A stretch of DNA of 11,827 nt from NCBI GenBank assembly GCA_946482385.1, contig CAMLRI010000018.1, positions 1-11,827 of the forward strand. Reading direction: 5' to 3'. This DNA is from an uncultured Cellvibrio sp. (GTDB lineage Bacteria; Pseudomonadota; Gammaproteobacteria; Pseudomonadales; Cellvibrionaceae). The notes under the pieces were generated by a model. It was not told the DNA's origin. It did not search any database and was given only the letters and a program-made list of their open reading frames with translations. The first letter of the stretch is position 1. Every line of letters begins with the position of its first letter. Position numbers and translations under genes: made by a program. This document shows positions 1 through 8,170 of this stretch, piece by piece.

Positions 1-1983
1 TTCGCCGGTGGCTTTTTGCGTATCAAACGACAGCCGCCGCACCTCTTCCGCCACCACCGCAAAACCGCGCCCGTGTTCGCCAGCGCGCGCCGCTTCAATG
101 GCGGCATTGAGGGCCAGCAGATTGGTCTGCTCGGCCACACTTTGAATAGTGTCGAGCACTGAGCCTATATTGTCGGTGGCACTGCGCAGCTCGGTGAGGG
201 TGGTGCAGGATTCGCCCACCTGCTGCACCAGGCTGTGCATTTCGTTCACCACCGCGCTCGCGCGCAGTTTGCCTTGCTCGGCCGCTTCCTGGGCCAAGCC
301 CACCTGGCGGTTAACGCTGGCCAGGTGTTGGCTGATATCGGCCATGGATTTCACCACCGCTTCGGTTTCAGCGCCCACCTGGTTCATTTCGTGGCGCTGG
401 CGCGCGGTTTCATCGCGGCACTGGCGGGTGGTGGTGACATTGTCGAGCGCGCCCTGCAGGCTCTGCTCGCTGGATTGGTTAACCTGCACCAGCACCCTAT
501 TTAATTCGGCGAATAAAAAATTTAGCGAGCGGCCTATCTCGCCCAGTTCATCGCGGCGCTGGGCGGGAAATTCACTGGCGAGATTTTTTTGCTCGGCGGC
601 CAGCTTGATATTTTGCGCCAGCAGCGCCAGGGGCTTGCCAATGGAGCGCGAAAACAAAAACGCCAACAGTGCTGCCAGGGCGGTGAGCGAAAGGCCGGCA
701 ACCAGCACACTGCGCCACAGGGTTGCGCGCAATTCGCCGAGGCTGGCAAACACCTCTTCCGGGCGCTGCTGCGCCACCAGCGCCAGTGAATGTTCGCCCA
801 GCTGCAAGGCTTGCCAGCTGGTGAACATGGGGCGGCCGAGATAATCCTGTTCCACTCCGGTGCCGCGCTCGCCTGCGAGTGCAGCGCGCACCGGGCGGGT
901 GTGAATCTGGATATTGCCCGCCGCCTGCTGCAAGCGCTCCAGGCTGGCCAGGTCGCCCTGGGCAGTTTGGCGCAATTGCCGCAGGGTTGCCTCGGGCGCT
1001 TGCTGCATCTCGCGCAATTCCGTGAGCAGTTGCTGTGTGCTGTCGACCAGGTAGACATCGCCGCTGTCGCCCAATCCCAGGCTTTGCCACTGTTGTTGGG
1101 CGCTCATAAGTTGCGTCAGGCGCGCCACGGGAATTTCCGCAATCAATAAACCAACGGCTTTATCCGGGCTTTGCACATCGTGAAATACCGGCACACCCAG
1201 GTACAACAATTGTTGGCCAAAGCGCTGTGGGCTGCGCGCAAAAGCCGACATCAATACCTGATCGGCCCTGGCCTGTTGCAGCGCCCGGGCCAATTGCGCC
1301 AGCGGGCTGGTGTGTAAATTAGGCGCCTGTAAGCGCGCGCCCAGCAGTGAACTTTTATTCACTGAATAAATCACCGCCTGGCTCTGGTTATCCACAATCA
1401 ACAAATCGCTAAAACCAAAGCGCTGTACCAAATCGCGAAAGCTGCTGTGGTAGCGGCGATGCTGTTGGCCATAAATAGTGCCGTCGCCGGCATCTTCCAT
1501 TTGCGGCAGTTGCGCAATCTGGTTGCTATTGGCTTGCAGATAGCGCTGCTGGATTAACAGCGCCTCCAGGCTCAGGCTATCGACCCAGGCCTGGCTATCA
1601 AAGCTATCGCCGCGGCTGAGTTGTTGATGCTGGGGCGCGTACACCTGCTGATACCAATCGCGCATTTGCGCGCGCAACTCCGCTTCGGGTGGGGCGCTCA
1701 CTTCATAGCGATAAGAGGCAAAGGGGCGCACCAGGCTGTACACCGCTTCCTGGGTCATGCGGCCGTGGGAAAGCGACAGCAATAATTCGCTGTTGTTGGC
1801 AAATTGCGCCTGCACTGCCTGGGCGCGGCCTTCGGCCAGCGCTTCAAAGCGCTGCGCCAAATTGTGCGACAGGGCGCGGTTGGTATCTTGCAGTGCCAAC
1901 CAGCCGGTGGTGCCGGCGGCGAGGATAACGGCTATGCCGGTAAGCGCCATGGCGCCGAGCATCAAGCGGGAGGAAATGTTCAT
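1..1983 (-). CDS. Methyl-accepting chemotaxis protein, 3' end cut by window edge
   Basis: Transmembrane chemoreceptor that passes a periplasmic ligand signal to the CheA/CheW array. The frame is open for 661 codons from ATG at 1983 and runs off the window without a stop. Visible parts: TM1 (about residues 8-30); a large periplasmic region (about 31-423) with a Cache-like stretch around 170-217 ([15 protein letters not shown], then [11 protein letters not shown] and VIYSVNK); TM2 (about 424-446); a HAMP linker (about 447-500); and the start of the signalling coiled coil. The conserved hairpin tip is at 616-652 ([20 protein letters not shown], then [15 protein letters not shown]). The last part of the methylation helix bundle lies outside the window. 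No strong ribosome binding site precedes the ATG and no upstream ATG or GTG was seen in frame. A 170-bp gap separates it from the kinase gene, so it is probably a separate unit. Family assignment is secure; the ligand is unknown. Confidence 0.95.
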   Translation of the reverse strand, partial: MNISSRLMLGAMALTGIAVILAAGTTGWLALQDTNRALSHNLAQRFEALAEGRAQAVQAQFANNSELLLSLSHGRMTQEAVYSLVRPFASYRYEVSAPPEAELRAQMRDWYQQVYAPQHQQLSRGDSFDSQAWVDSLSLEALLIQQRYLQANSNQIAQLPQMEDAGDGTIYGQQHRRYHSSFRDLVQRFGFSDLLIVDNQSQAVIYSVNKSSLLGARLQAPNLHTSPLAQLARALQQARADQVLMSAFARSPQRFGQQLLYLGVPVFHDVQSPDKAVGLLIAEIPVARLTQLMSAQQQWQSLGLGDSGDVYLVDSTQQLLTELREMQQAPEATLRQLRQTAQGDLASLERLQQAAGNIQIHTRPVRAALAGERGTGVEQDYLGRPMFTSWQALQLGEHSLALVAQQRPEEVFASLGELRATLWRSVLVAGLSLTALAALLAFLFSRSIGKPLALLAQNIKLAAEQKNLASEFPAQRRDELGEIGRSLNFLFAELNRVLVQVNQSSEQSLQGALDNVTTTRQCRDETARQRHEMNQVGAETEAVVKSMADISQHLASVNRQVGLAQEAAEQGKLRASAVVNEMHSLVQQVGESCTTLTELRSATDNIGSVLDTIQSVAEQTNLLALNAAIEAARAGEHGRGFAVVAEEVRRLSFDTQKATGE

Positions 1984-2153
1984 AAGCAGCAGACTGGAAA
2001 ACGCAGAGGCTTGCCAATCTAGGTGTGGCTTGTGACATTTTTGTGACGCTGGCCGGGAATAAAAAAATAACCCGCACCATTGTTTAGCAATTGCGCAATA
2101 AAAAATCGTTTGGTTCTAATAAAAAATAAAATGGCAGCTTTTGATTATGGCCA
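1984..2153. other. Intergenic gap between kinase and chemoreceptor genes
   Basis: This 170-bp gap is AT-rich toward the kinase end and should hold the chemoreceptor promoter. No clear sigma-70, sigma-28 or sigma-54 promoter could be identified by eye. Two TGTGAC hexamers lie at 2031-2036 and 2042-2047 in direct, not inverted, orientation. Confidence 0.5.
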
Positions 2154-2154
2154 T
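2121..2154 (-). terminator. Possible weak terminator after the kinase gene
   Basis: On the minus strand a perfect 5-bp stem (ATGGC/GCCAT, plus-strand 2150-2154 and 2131-2135) with a 14-nt loop is followed directly by a T-rich run. It starts at the kinase stop codon. Position and T-tract fit an intrinsic terminator of the five-gene operon, but the stem is short and the loop long. Confidence 0.3.
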
Positions 2155-3503
2155 TAGCTTGCCGGCATCATCGGCAGTTCAATGCGCGCACAACAACCCC
2201 GGGTTTCGTCGCGGTTAAATAACTGCAGGCTGCCCTGGTGTAGCTCAATAATTTGCCGGCTCAGTGCCAGGCCAATGCCTGAGCCCTGGGTTTTGGTGGT
2301 GTAGAAGGGAATAAACAAATTCTGGTTTTGGCGGATACCACAGCCGCTATCCACAATATCCAGGCGCAGTATGGGCTGTGGCTGAAACTCGAGGCGGGAG
2401 ATCCGGAGAATGATGTCGGCCTGTGGCTCGCCCGCCTCCGGGTGTTGCATGGCCTCAATGGCGTTTTTGATCAGGTTGATCAGCACTTGTTTGATTTGCG
2501 CGCTATCCAGTGCACAGCAAATACTGGTGTCACCCTCCAGGTGGATGGGTTGGGGTGCAAACAGCGGTAGCAAAGGGTGTATCAAGGCCGCCATGGAAAT
2601 CATTTCCCGCTGGGGTTTTTTAACCAGCGATAAGCTGCGGTAGCGCGCCATAAAATCGATCAGCGATTGTGCGCGATCATAAATAATTTGGGCGCTGCTG
2701 AGCATATCGGCGCTGGTCTCCGGGTCGCGTTTGTCGCTCTGGATAAGATCGCTGAGGGATTGGCTTAAAGAGGCGATGGGCGCAAGGGAATTGTTAATTT
2801 CATGGCTAATCACCCGCACCAAGCCCTCCCAGGATTTCAATTCCTCCTGACGCAACAAGTGATTCATATCGGTCAACAAGATCAGCTGCTGTTGGCTGCC
2901 AAACTCGCGAAATTGATCGACCTGGACATAGAGTTTTTTAACCTGGCTGCCCAGCTTCAATTCGACCAGTGCTTTAGCCGGGCTTTGCCCGGGCAGGGCC
3001 AGGGGCAATTGGGCGAGGTTGGTAAGCTGCTGTGGCGCTTCCAGGTTAAGCATAAGCAGCGCTGCCGGATTGATTGCGGCAATCTGGCCGCTGCTGTCGG
3101 CGGTGATGACCCCTATATCAATCTGGCCAATAATTTTTTCCAGCAGTGCACGCTTTTCGGCGTTGGCCAGTTTGTGGCTGGAGAGTTCGTTGGAAAGGGT
3201 GTTGATACTGGCGACCAGGCTGCTTAAGCCGGAGCTGGTGAGCTCCTGCCTAGCCTTGAGGGAAAAGTCGCCCTGCAACATGGCATCGACTACCGTGGCC
3301 AGGCTGCGCAGGCGGTAAGCCAATTCGTGGTTAATGATGTAAACCCCATAGGCGATAACACCAAACTGCAGCAGGCACACCAGGGCAATAAAATAGGGCG
3401 AAAATTCCAGCGCTATACACAGCCAAACGGCAAACAGCGATAGGGGTAGGCAGGCGAGCAATAATGCGCGGGTTTGTATAAATTCCAGCGAGCGCTTTTT
3501 CAT
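2154..3503 (-). CDS. NtrY-like sensor histidine kinase of the efflux operon
   Basis: Membrane histidine kinase, 449 residues, predicted to phosphorylate the sigma-54 response regulator encoded just upstream. Two TM helices (about 13-32 and 38-57) are joined by only about five residues (EFSPY), so there is almost no periplasmic sensor. Then come a HAMP-like linker (about 58-115), a PAS-like domain (about 118-215), the H-box VISHEINNSLAPI with phospho-acceptor H234, and a HATPase_c domain: N-box NLIKNAIEAM (343-352), G1 DSGCGI (385-390), F-box FIPFYTTK (397-404) and G2 GSGIGLALS (407-415). All catalytic boxes look intact. The ATG overlaps the regulator stop codon as ATGA, implying translational coupling. 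This is the last gene of the module. The stimulus is unknown; the tiny periplasmic loop suggests sensing in the membrane, in the PAS domain, or through the transporter. Confidence 0.93.
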   Translation of the reverse strand: MKKRSLEFIQTRALLLACLPLSLFAVWLCIALEFSPYFIALVCLLQFGVIAYGVYIINHELAYRLRSLATVVDAMLQGDFSLKARQELTSSGLSSLVASINTLSNELSSHKLANAEKRALLEKIIGQIDIGVITADSSGQIAAINPAALLMLNLEAPQQLTNLAQLPLALPGQSPAKALVELKLGSQVKKLYVQVDQFREFGSQQQLILLTDMNHLLRQEELKSWEGLVRVISHEINNSLAPIASLSQSLSDLIQSDKRDPETSADMLSSAQIIYDRAQSLIDFMARYRSLSLVKKPQREMISMAALIHPLLPLFAPQPIHLEGDTSICCALDSAQIKQVLINLIKNAIEAMQHPEAGEPQADIILRISRLEFQPQPILRLDIVDSGCGIRQNQNLFIPFYTTKTQGSGIGLALSRQIIELHQGSLQLFNRDETRGCCARIELPMMPAS

Positions 3504-4885
3504 CGGATCTGTAATTTTTCCAGGCGGCGATAAAAGGCACTGCGGCTTAACCCCAGGGAGCTGGCCGCTTTGGACATGTTGCCAGCTTGTTGGGCAATGC
3601 GCATCTCGATAATATTTTTTTCAATTTCCTCCAGAGTGCCGGCGCAAAAGGCGGCATAGCCTGGATCCTGGTTCTGCAGGTTATCCTGGGCTGCATCCAA
3701 CAGCAGGAGTGGCTCGTCAATTTTGCCATCTTCACAAAGAATCAAGCTGCGCTCCAATACATGCTGTAATTCGCGCACATTGCCTGGCCAGGCGTAGTGG
3801 TTGAGCCTGTGGCGTGCGGCGGCGGTTAATTCCGGCGGTGGGCGCCTGTGCTTCAGGCAAGCGGCGGCTAAAAGTTGATTGCATAGCGCATCTATATCTT
3901 CGCGCCTTTCGCGTAGGGCGGGCACACGAATTTCCACAGTGTTAATGCGATACAGCAAGTCCTGGCGAAAGCCGCCCTCCGCCACCATCGCGGGCAAATC
4001 GGCATTGCTGGCGCAGATCAGGCGCACATCGGTGTTGATGGTTGTGGATGAACCCAATCGCTCAAATTGCTGTGTCTCCAAAACGCGCAACAACTTCGCT
4101 TGCTGGCTGAGCGGAATATTGCCAATTTCATCGAGAAACAGTGTGCCCTTGTGGGCCAACTCAAAGCGGCCAATGCGGGTTTCCCGCGCATCGGTAAAGG
4201 CGCCCTTTACGTGGCCAAACATTTCGCTTTCGAACAGGGTTTCGGCAATGGCTCCCATGTTCATGGCAACCAGGCGCTCGTCGCGGCGCGGCGACAACTG
4301 ATGTATGTAGTGGGCCAGCAGGGTTTTGCCTGTGCCATTTTCACCGGATAAATAAATATTCAAATCGCTGCAGGCCACGCGCTCCAGGGTGGCCAGGGTA
4401 GCTTGCATGGCCGGGGATATGGCGATGGGTGTGCGGCATTGATGTGCAGCCAGTTGTTCGCTCAGCAATTTATTTTCGGTGAGCAATTCTGCCTGTACAC
4501 GCTTTTGCGCCATTATGCCGGCCTGGGTGCGCACTATCTGGCGCAAGCGCTCGTTATCCCAGGGTTTTTCAATAAAATCGCTGGCGCCCTGTTGCAGGGA
4601 TTTTACCGCCAACTCAATAGAGGCCCAGCCGGTCATCACCACCAGGGGTAAATCGGGATTGATGAATTGGCATTGCTTGATTAAATCCAGGCCTTCGTTG
4701 CCCGAGGTGGTGTCGTGGCTGAAGTTCATATCCAGCAGCACCAGATCCAGCGCTGTTTGTCGCAGTGCGGCCAGGGCTGCGCTCGGGCTCTGGGCCAAGG
4801 TTACCTGATGGCCATCCTGTTTTAACAACAGTTTCAAGGCAGCACCAATGGCGGGATCATCATCAACAATTAACAGATTGGCCAT
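3500..4885 (-). CDS. NtrC-family sigma-54-dependent response regulator
   Basis: Activator of RNA polymerase-sigma-54, 461 residues. The receiver domain (about 1-120) has acidic residues D8/D9, phospho-acceptor D52, T85 and K107. The loop after D52 is about five residues longer than usual and has NF where MP is common. The AAA+ domain has Walker A GENGTGKT (181-188), the sigma-54 contact loop as GAFTDA (228-233) where the consensus is GAFTGA, and Walker B GTLFLDEIG (247-255). A Fis-type helix-turn-helix ends the protein (about 435-461, with SKAASSLGLSRSAFYRRLEK). It starts 43 bp after the permease stop and overlaps the kinase start by 4 bp. The likely target is the operon's own promoter near 9457-9474, an inference from the sigma-54-like site there. 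The ribosome binding site before the ATG is weak. Confidence 0.95.
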   Translation of the reverse strand: MANLLIVDDDPAIGAALKLLLKQDGHQVTLAQSPSAALAALRQTALDLVLLDMNFSHDTTSGNEGLDLIKQCQFINPDLPLVVMTGWASIELAVKSLQQGASDFIEKPWDNERLRQIVRTQAGIMAQKRVQAELLTENKLLSEQLAAHQCRTPIAISPAMQATLATLERVACSDLNIYLSGENGTGKTLLAHYIHQLSPRRDERLVAMNMGAIAETLFESEMFGHVKGAFTDARETRIGRFELAHKGTLFLDEIGNIPLSQQAKLLRVLETQQFERLGSSTTINTDVRLICASNADLPAMVAEGGFRQDLLYRINTVEIRVPALRERREDIDALCNQLLAAACLKHRRPPPELTAAARHRLNHYAWPGNVRELQHVLERSLILCEDGKIDEPLLLLDAAQDNLQNQDPGYAAFCAGTLEEIEKNIIEMRIAQQAGNMSKAASSLGLSRSAFYRRLEKLQIR

Positions 4886-4928
4886 AGCGATACCCGGATG
4901 GAATACATATTCATTAAACAGCCTGTTG

Positions 4929-7346
4929 CTATTCGTAGCGCAAGGCTTGTGACGGCTCCATATGCAGCACGCGTCTGAGCGGCAGCAGTGTGGCCGCTAA
5001 CACTGCCAATACTATGATGCTTGGCACCAAGCCATAGGCTAACAGATAGGTTTGGTTTGCTGCACCAATGGTGTTGATAAATTTTTGGCTCATCATATAG
5101 GCCAGAGGTATGCCGAGGCCAAAACCTACAGCCAATTGCACGCCGCTTTGGCGCACAAAAAGTTGCAAAATTTTTGCATCGGGTGAGCCGAGGGCACGGC
5201 GAATACCCAGCTCTTGGGTGCGCTGTTCAATATGGTTGGCCATTACCCCGTAAATGCCCGTTACTGCCATCACCAGCGCGCAAATAGCAAACAATAAAAA
5301 AATGCGCTTAACAAATTCCAGCAGCATGCGGTTATTTTCTGCCTGTGCGGTTAGGGCCGCAAAACGGTACATGGGAATATTGGGGTCTATCTGGTTGAGC
5401 ACCTTGGCCAGGGGCTCCTGAAAATGGTTGGGGTCGCTGCGGGTTTTTAATAAAATTGCCATGGCGTCGCGCGGCATTTGGGCAAAGGGCACATAGAGTA
5501 TGGGCGATTGCTCAGCGCCAAACACGCTGCCTTGCAGCAATTGCGGCACTACGCCAACCACCGTCATCCAGGGGTCTGGTGCGGACGGGTTGCTGCTTAC
5601 GCGGCGCAGGCGTTTGCCCAGCGCCGATTCCCCCGGCCACAATTGTTGGGCAAAGGTATCGGAAATAACCGCCACCGAGGGTGAGTTTTGCGTGTCGCGG
5701 TGATCGAAAAAGCGACCTTCGCGCAGGGGAATGGCCAGGGTCGCAAACGCGTTGGGATACATGTGTACCAAATGTGCACGGGGAAACACAAAGTTGGGGA
5801 ACTCCTGGCCCTCGGGTTGAAAATTGTTGACGGGTAAAAACTCTGTTGGCGCATGGGACATGAGTGTGACATCAACAACGCCGGAAATTTTGCGCGATTC
5901 CATAAGCACCCGATCATAGTAGCCCGTCTGCGCCGGCCCTTCGGGATAAACCTGGGGCGGTGGGTTAACCCGCGCTACCAAATAATTTTCTATATCTATG
6001 CCATAGCCATCGCTAACGGCCTGGTAAATTAAAATAGAAATAATGCCCGCTACAATCATCAGGGTGCAGGATAAGCTTATCTCAACCATCACCAGAATTT
6101 TACTGAGCCAGCCAGCGGTTTTACCCATGGCCGTTTTGGCGGAATCTTTTAATACTGCATTAAAGTCGCCACTGGTAGCCCGCCAGGCAGGCACCAGGCC
6201 GGTAGCCAGGGCGGTGAGTAAAATAATCGCCAGGGCATTGGCAACATCCTCGAGCTTAAGCGACATAACCGCAAAAAATGGCAGGCCGTCGGTGCTGCGG
6301 TTAACAAAAAAACGGGTGGTGGCATCCAGCCCCCAGCCAGCCAATAAAATGGCGAGCAACCCGCCTATGCCGCAAATAAACAGGCTTTCCCACAGTATTT
6401 GGCTGATGAGACGCGCGCGCGGTGCGCCCAGGGCAACGCGAATGGCGATTTCCTTGGTGCGCATATTAGCCCTGGCCAGCAGCAGGTTGCCCACGTTGAT
6501 GCAGCTCAACAGCAGCACAAACAAGCCGGCGCTTAACATTAAATAAAAAATACTAACTACATTGCGCAGCAGCTCGCGTTTATATAAGTCGGTGCGCACG
6601 CTGAGGTTTTGCTGCGGGTTAATACGTAAATCCTGGCTGTTGGCAAAAATCGTCTTTAATTCCAGTTCCGCCTCTGCTGCGGAAACGCCTGTTTTGGCTT
6701 TTGCCAAAATGCGCACCAGGGGGGAGTCTTTGAGCAGGAAGTTGCTGGCATTTTTGCGCAGTGGCAACCACAGTTGGTTGCTAAAAGGGAATACATAGCC
6801 TTTGGGCATAACGCCCAGTATTTCTACCGGTTTGCGATTGATCTCTACACTTTTGCCAATAATATCCGGGTCGCCCGCAAAATAGTTTTGCCACAGGTCG
6901 TAACCAATCACCGCCACTTCCGGATTGCCGGCCAGTTGGTCGGCGTCGGTAAAGGTGCGCCCCAGGAGCGGGGCCACCGCGGTATATTCAAAAAAACCGG
7001 CGCCGGCAAATATACCCTGGTAGCGAATCGATTTTACACCATCGGATAAAACAGCTGTTTCTGAGCCAAAGGCGACAACCAACTCAAAACTTTGGCTTTC
7101 ATCTTTTATTTTTTGATAGTCGTGCAAAATGGTTTGCTGCACCCGGTTGTCCACCAGCCGGTTAATAAACATCAGCCGTTCGCCGTCCTTAAAGTCCAGC
7201 GGGTTAAACACCAGGGTGTTGACAATGGATAGCATGAAAATAGAAACGCCCAGGCCAATGGTCATTACCCCTATGGTGAGTGCGGTAAAACCTGGTGTTT
7301 TTAATAGCAGGCGCCAAGCGTATTTAATATCCAGCCACAGGTTCAT
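4929..7346 (-). CDS. ABC exporter permease, tandemly duplicated FtsX/MacB type
   Basis: Inner-membrane permease, 805 residues, about twice the length of a single MacB/LolC-type permease unit. Each half has the MacB layout: one TM helix, a periplasmic core domain, then three TM helices. Likely TM segments are about 22-46, 263-290, 318-340 and 368-388 in the first half, and 416-440, 680-704, 733-753 and 768-790 in the second. The cytoplasmic coupling motif occurs twice, as RTKEIAIRVALGAPRARL (296-313) and RTQELGIRRALGSPDAKI (709-726), direct evidence of internal duplication. The protein should therefore work as a covalent version of the usual permease dimer. It has no ATPase domain; its ATG overlaps the ATPase stop codon by 4 bp (ATGA). 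MacB-type transporters move substrates from the periplasm or membrane outward by a mechanotransmission mechanism. The substrate here is unknown. Confidence 0.93.
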   Translation of the reverse strand: MNLWLDIKYAWRLLLKTPGFTALTIGVMTIGLGVSIFMLSIVNTLVFNPLDFKDGERLMFINRLVDNRVQQTILHDYQKIKDESQSFELVVAFGSETAVLSDGVKSIRYQGIFAGAGFFEYTAVAPLLGRTFTDADQLAGNPEVAVIGYDLWQNYFAGDPDIIGKSVEINRKPVEILGVMPKGYVFPFSNQLWLPLRKNASNFLLKDSPLVRILAKAKTGVSAAEAELELKTIFANSQDLRINPQQNLSVRTDLYKRELLRNVVSIFYLMLSAGLFVLLLSCINVGNLLLARANMRTKEIAIRVALGAPRARLISQILWESLFICGIGGLLAILLAGWGLDATTRFFVNRSTDGLPFFAVMSLKLEDVANALAIILLTALATGLVPAWRATSGDFNAVLKDSAKTAMGKTAGWLSKILVMVEISLSCTLMIVAGIISILIYQAVSDGYGIDIENYLVARVNPPPQVYPEGPAQTGYYDRVLMESRKISGVVDVTLMSHAPTEFLPVNNFQPEGQEFPNFVFPRAHLVHMYPNAFATLAIPLREGRFFDHRDTQNSPSVAVISDTFAQQLWPGESALGKRLRRVSSNPSAPDPWMTVVGVVPQLLQGSVFGAEQSPILYVPFAQMPRDAMAILLKTRSDPNHFQEPLAKVLNQIDPNIPMYRFAALTAQAENNRMLLEFVKRIFLLFAICALVMAVTGIYGVMANHIEQRTQELGIRRALGSPDAKILQLFVRQSGVQLAVGFGLGIPLAYMMSQKFINTIGAANQTYLLAYGLVPSIIVLAVLAATLLPLRRVLHMEPSQALRYE

Positions 7347-8086
7347 AGGGCACCTATGCTTTGCAAGTGCGATGTGGCAGCCGCAGGCGCTGGAGTATCG
7401 CTGGCAATGTCACTCACAATCTGGCCATCCATCATTTGCACTATGCGGTGGGCGCGGCTGGCGGAGCGCGGGTCGTGGGTGACTATACAAATAGTGGCGC
7501 CGTTGGCGTGCAGGTTGTCTAGCAGTGCCATCACATCGGCGGCATGTTTGGAATCCAGGTTGCCGGTGGGCTCGTCCGCCAATAACAGGGAGGGTTTGCC
7601 GGCGATGGCCCTGGCAATGGCGACACGCTGTTGCTGGCCGCCCGATAGCTGCGCCGGGTAGTGGTTGGTGCGATGTTGCATGCCCACTTGTTGCAAGGCC
7701 TTTTGCACCAGTGCGCTGCGCTCTTGCCGATTCAAATCGGCGCGGTAGGTGAGCGGCAATTCAACGTTCTCACTCACGGTCATGTCGCTGATCAAATTGA
7801 AGGATTGGAAAATAAAACCTATCTGGCGGTTGCGAATCTGGCTGCGCGCCTTGCTATCCAGATCGCTGACGCGCTGGTTGGCCAGGTGATAATTTCCTGC
7901 CGATGGGTTATCCAACAATCCCATTACTGATAGCAGGGTGGATTTACCGCAGCCGGAGGGGCCGGTAATAGAAACATATTCGCCCTGATTAATGGTTAAA
8001 TGAATATTACTGAGGGCATGGGTTTCCATGTCATCGGTTAAAAATATTTTTTTGATCGATTCCATCTGGATCAGTGTTTTCTTCAT
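7343..8086 (-). CDS. ABC transporter ATP-binding protein, MacB/LolD type
   Basis: Cytoplasmic ATPase, 247 residues, that powers the adjacent permease. Motifs are complete: Walker A GPSGCGKST (42-50), Q-loop Q94, signature LSGGQQQRVAIARA (147-160), Walker B with LLLADEPTGNLDS (167-179) and switch H204. The DEPTGNLDS form and overall size are typical of the MacB/LolD/FtsE group. A 25-residue tail rich in Ala, Ser and Thr follows the core. The ATG is preceded by AGGGAG eight bases upstream (8095-8100), a good ribosome binding site. The gene starts 73 bp after the membrane-fusion gene, and its stop overlaps the permease start. It probably works as a homodimer on the two halves of the duplicated permease. 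Confidence 0.96.
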   Translation of the reverse strand: MKKTLIQMESIKKIFLTDDMETHALSNIHLTINQGEYVSITGPSGCGKSTLLSVMGLLDNPSAGNYHLANQRVSDLDSKARSQIRNRQIGFIFQSFNLISDMTVSENVELPLTYRADLNRQERSALVQKALQQVGMQHRTNHYPAQLSGGQQQRVAIARAIAGKPSLLLADEPTGNLDSKHAADVMALLDNLHANGATICIVTHDPRSASRAHRIVQMMDGQIVSDIASDTPAPAAATSHLQSIGAL

Positions 8087-8126
8087 GACAATGGCTCCCT
8101 GTTACTCAGTTAATGGGTAAGGCGCT

Positions 8127-8170
8127 AAAGGTAAATGTTATTGGGTGAAAGGGTAAATGTTATTGGGTGA
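8127..8170 (-). repeat. 22-bp tandem duplication spanning a stop codon
   Basis: Two adjacent 22-bp units, identical at 21 of 22 positions, read on the minus strand as TCACCCAATAACATTTACC plus CTT or TTT. The first unit contains the last codons and TAA of the membrane-fusion gene (stop at 8160-8162). The second lies wholly downstream. A degenerate further copy (TTACCCATTAAC) may lie at 8109-8120. The pattern fits slipped-strand duplication; no function is evident. Confidence 0.9.

Noticed and set aside
149..844. Long plus-strand open frame of 231 codons
   Set aside because: It lies wholly opposite the chemoreceptor gene, whose protein is clearly conserved. Its translation is low in complexity, rich in Ser, Arg and Ala, with no recognisable domain. 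Other plus-strand frames, such as 3879-4301, 8556-8951 and 10946-11623, are likewise opposite real genes.
2003..2020. Sigma-54-like promoter before the chemoreceptor (minus strand TTGGCAAGCCTCTGCG)
   Set aside because: The GG and GC elements are nine bases apart instead of ten, and the site is too close to the ATG to leave a normal leader.
2031..2047. CRP-like site made of two TGTGAC hexamers
   Set aside because: The hexamers are in direct orientation, not the inverted TGTGA-N6-TCACA arrangement that CRP needs.
4886..4928. Separate promoter for the regulator and kinase genes
   Set aside because: The gap is only 43 bp and has no recognisable -35/-10 or GG-N10-GC element. A short AACAG/CTGTT inverted repeat is too small to be convincing.
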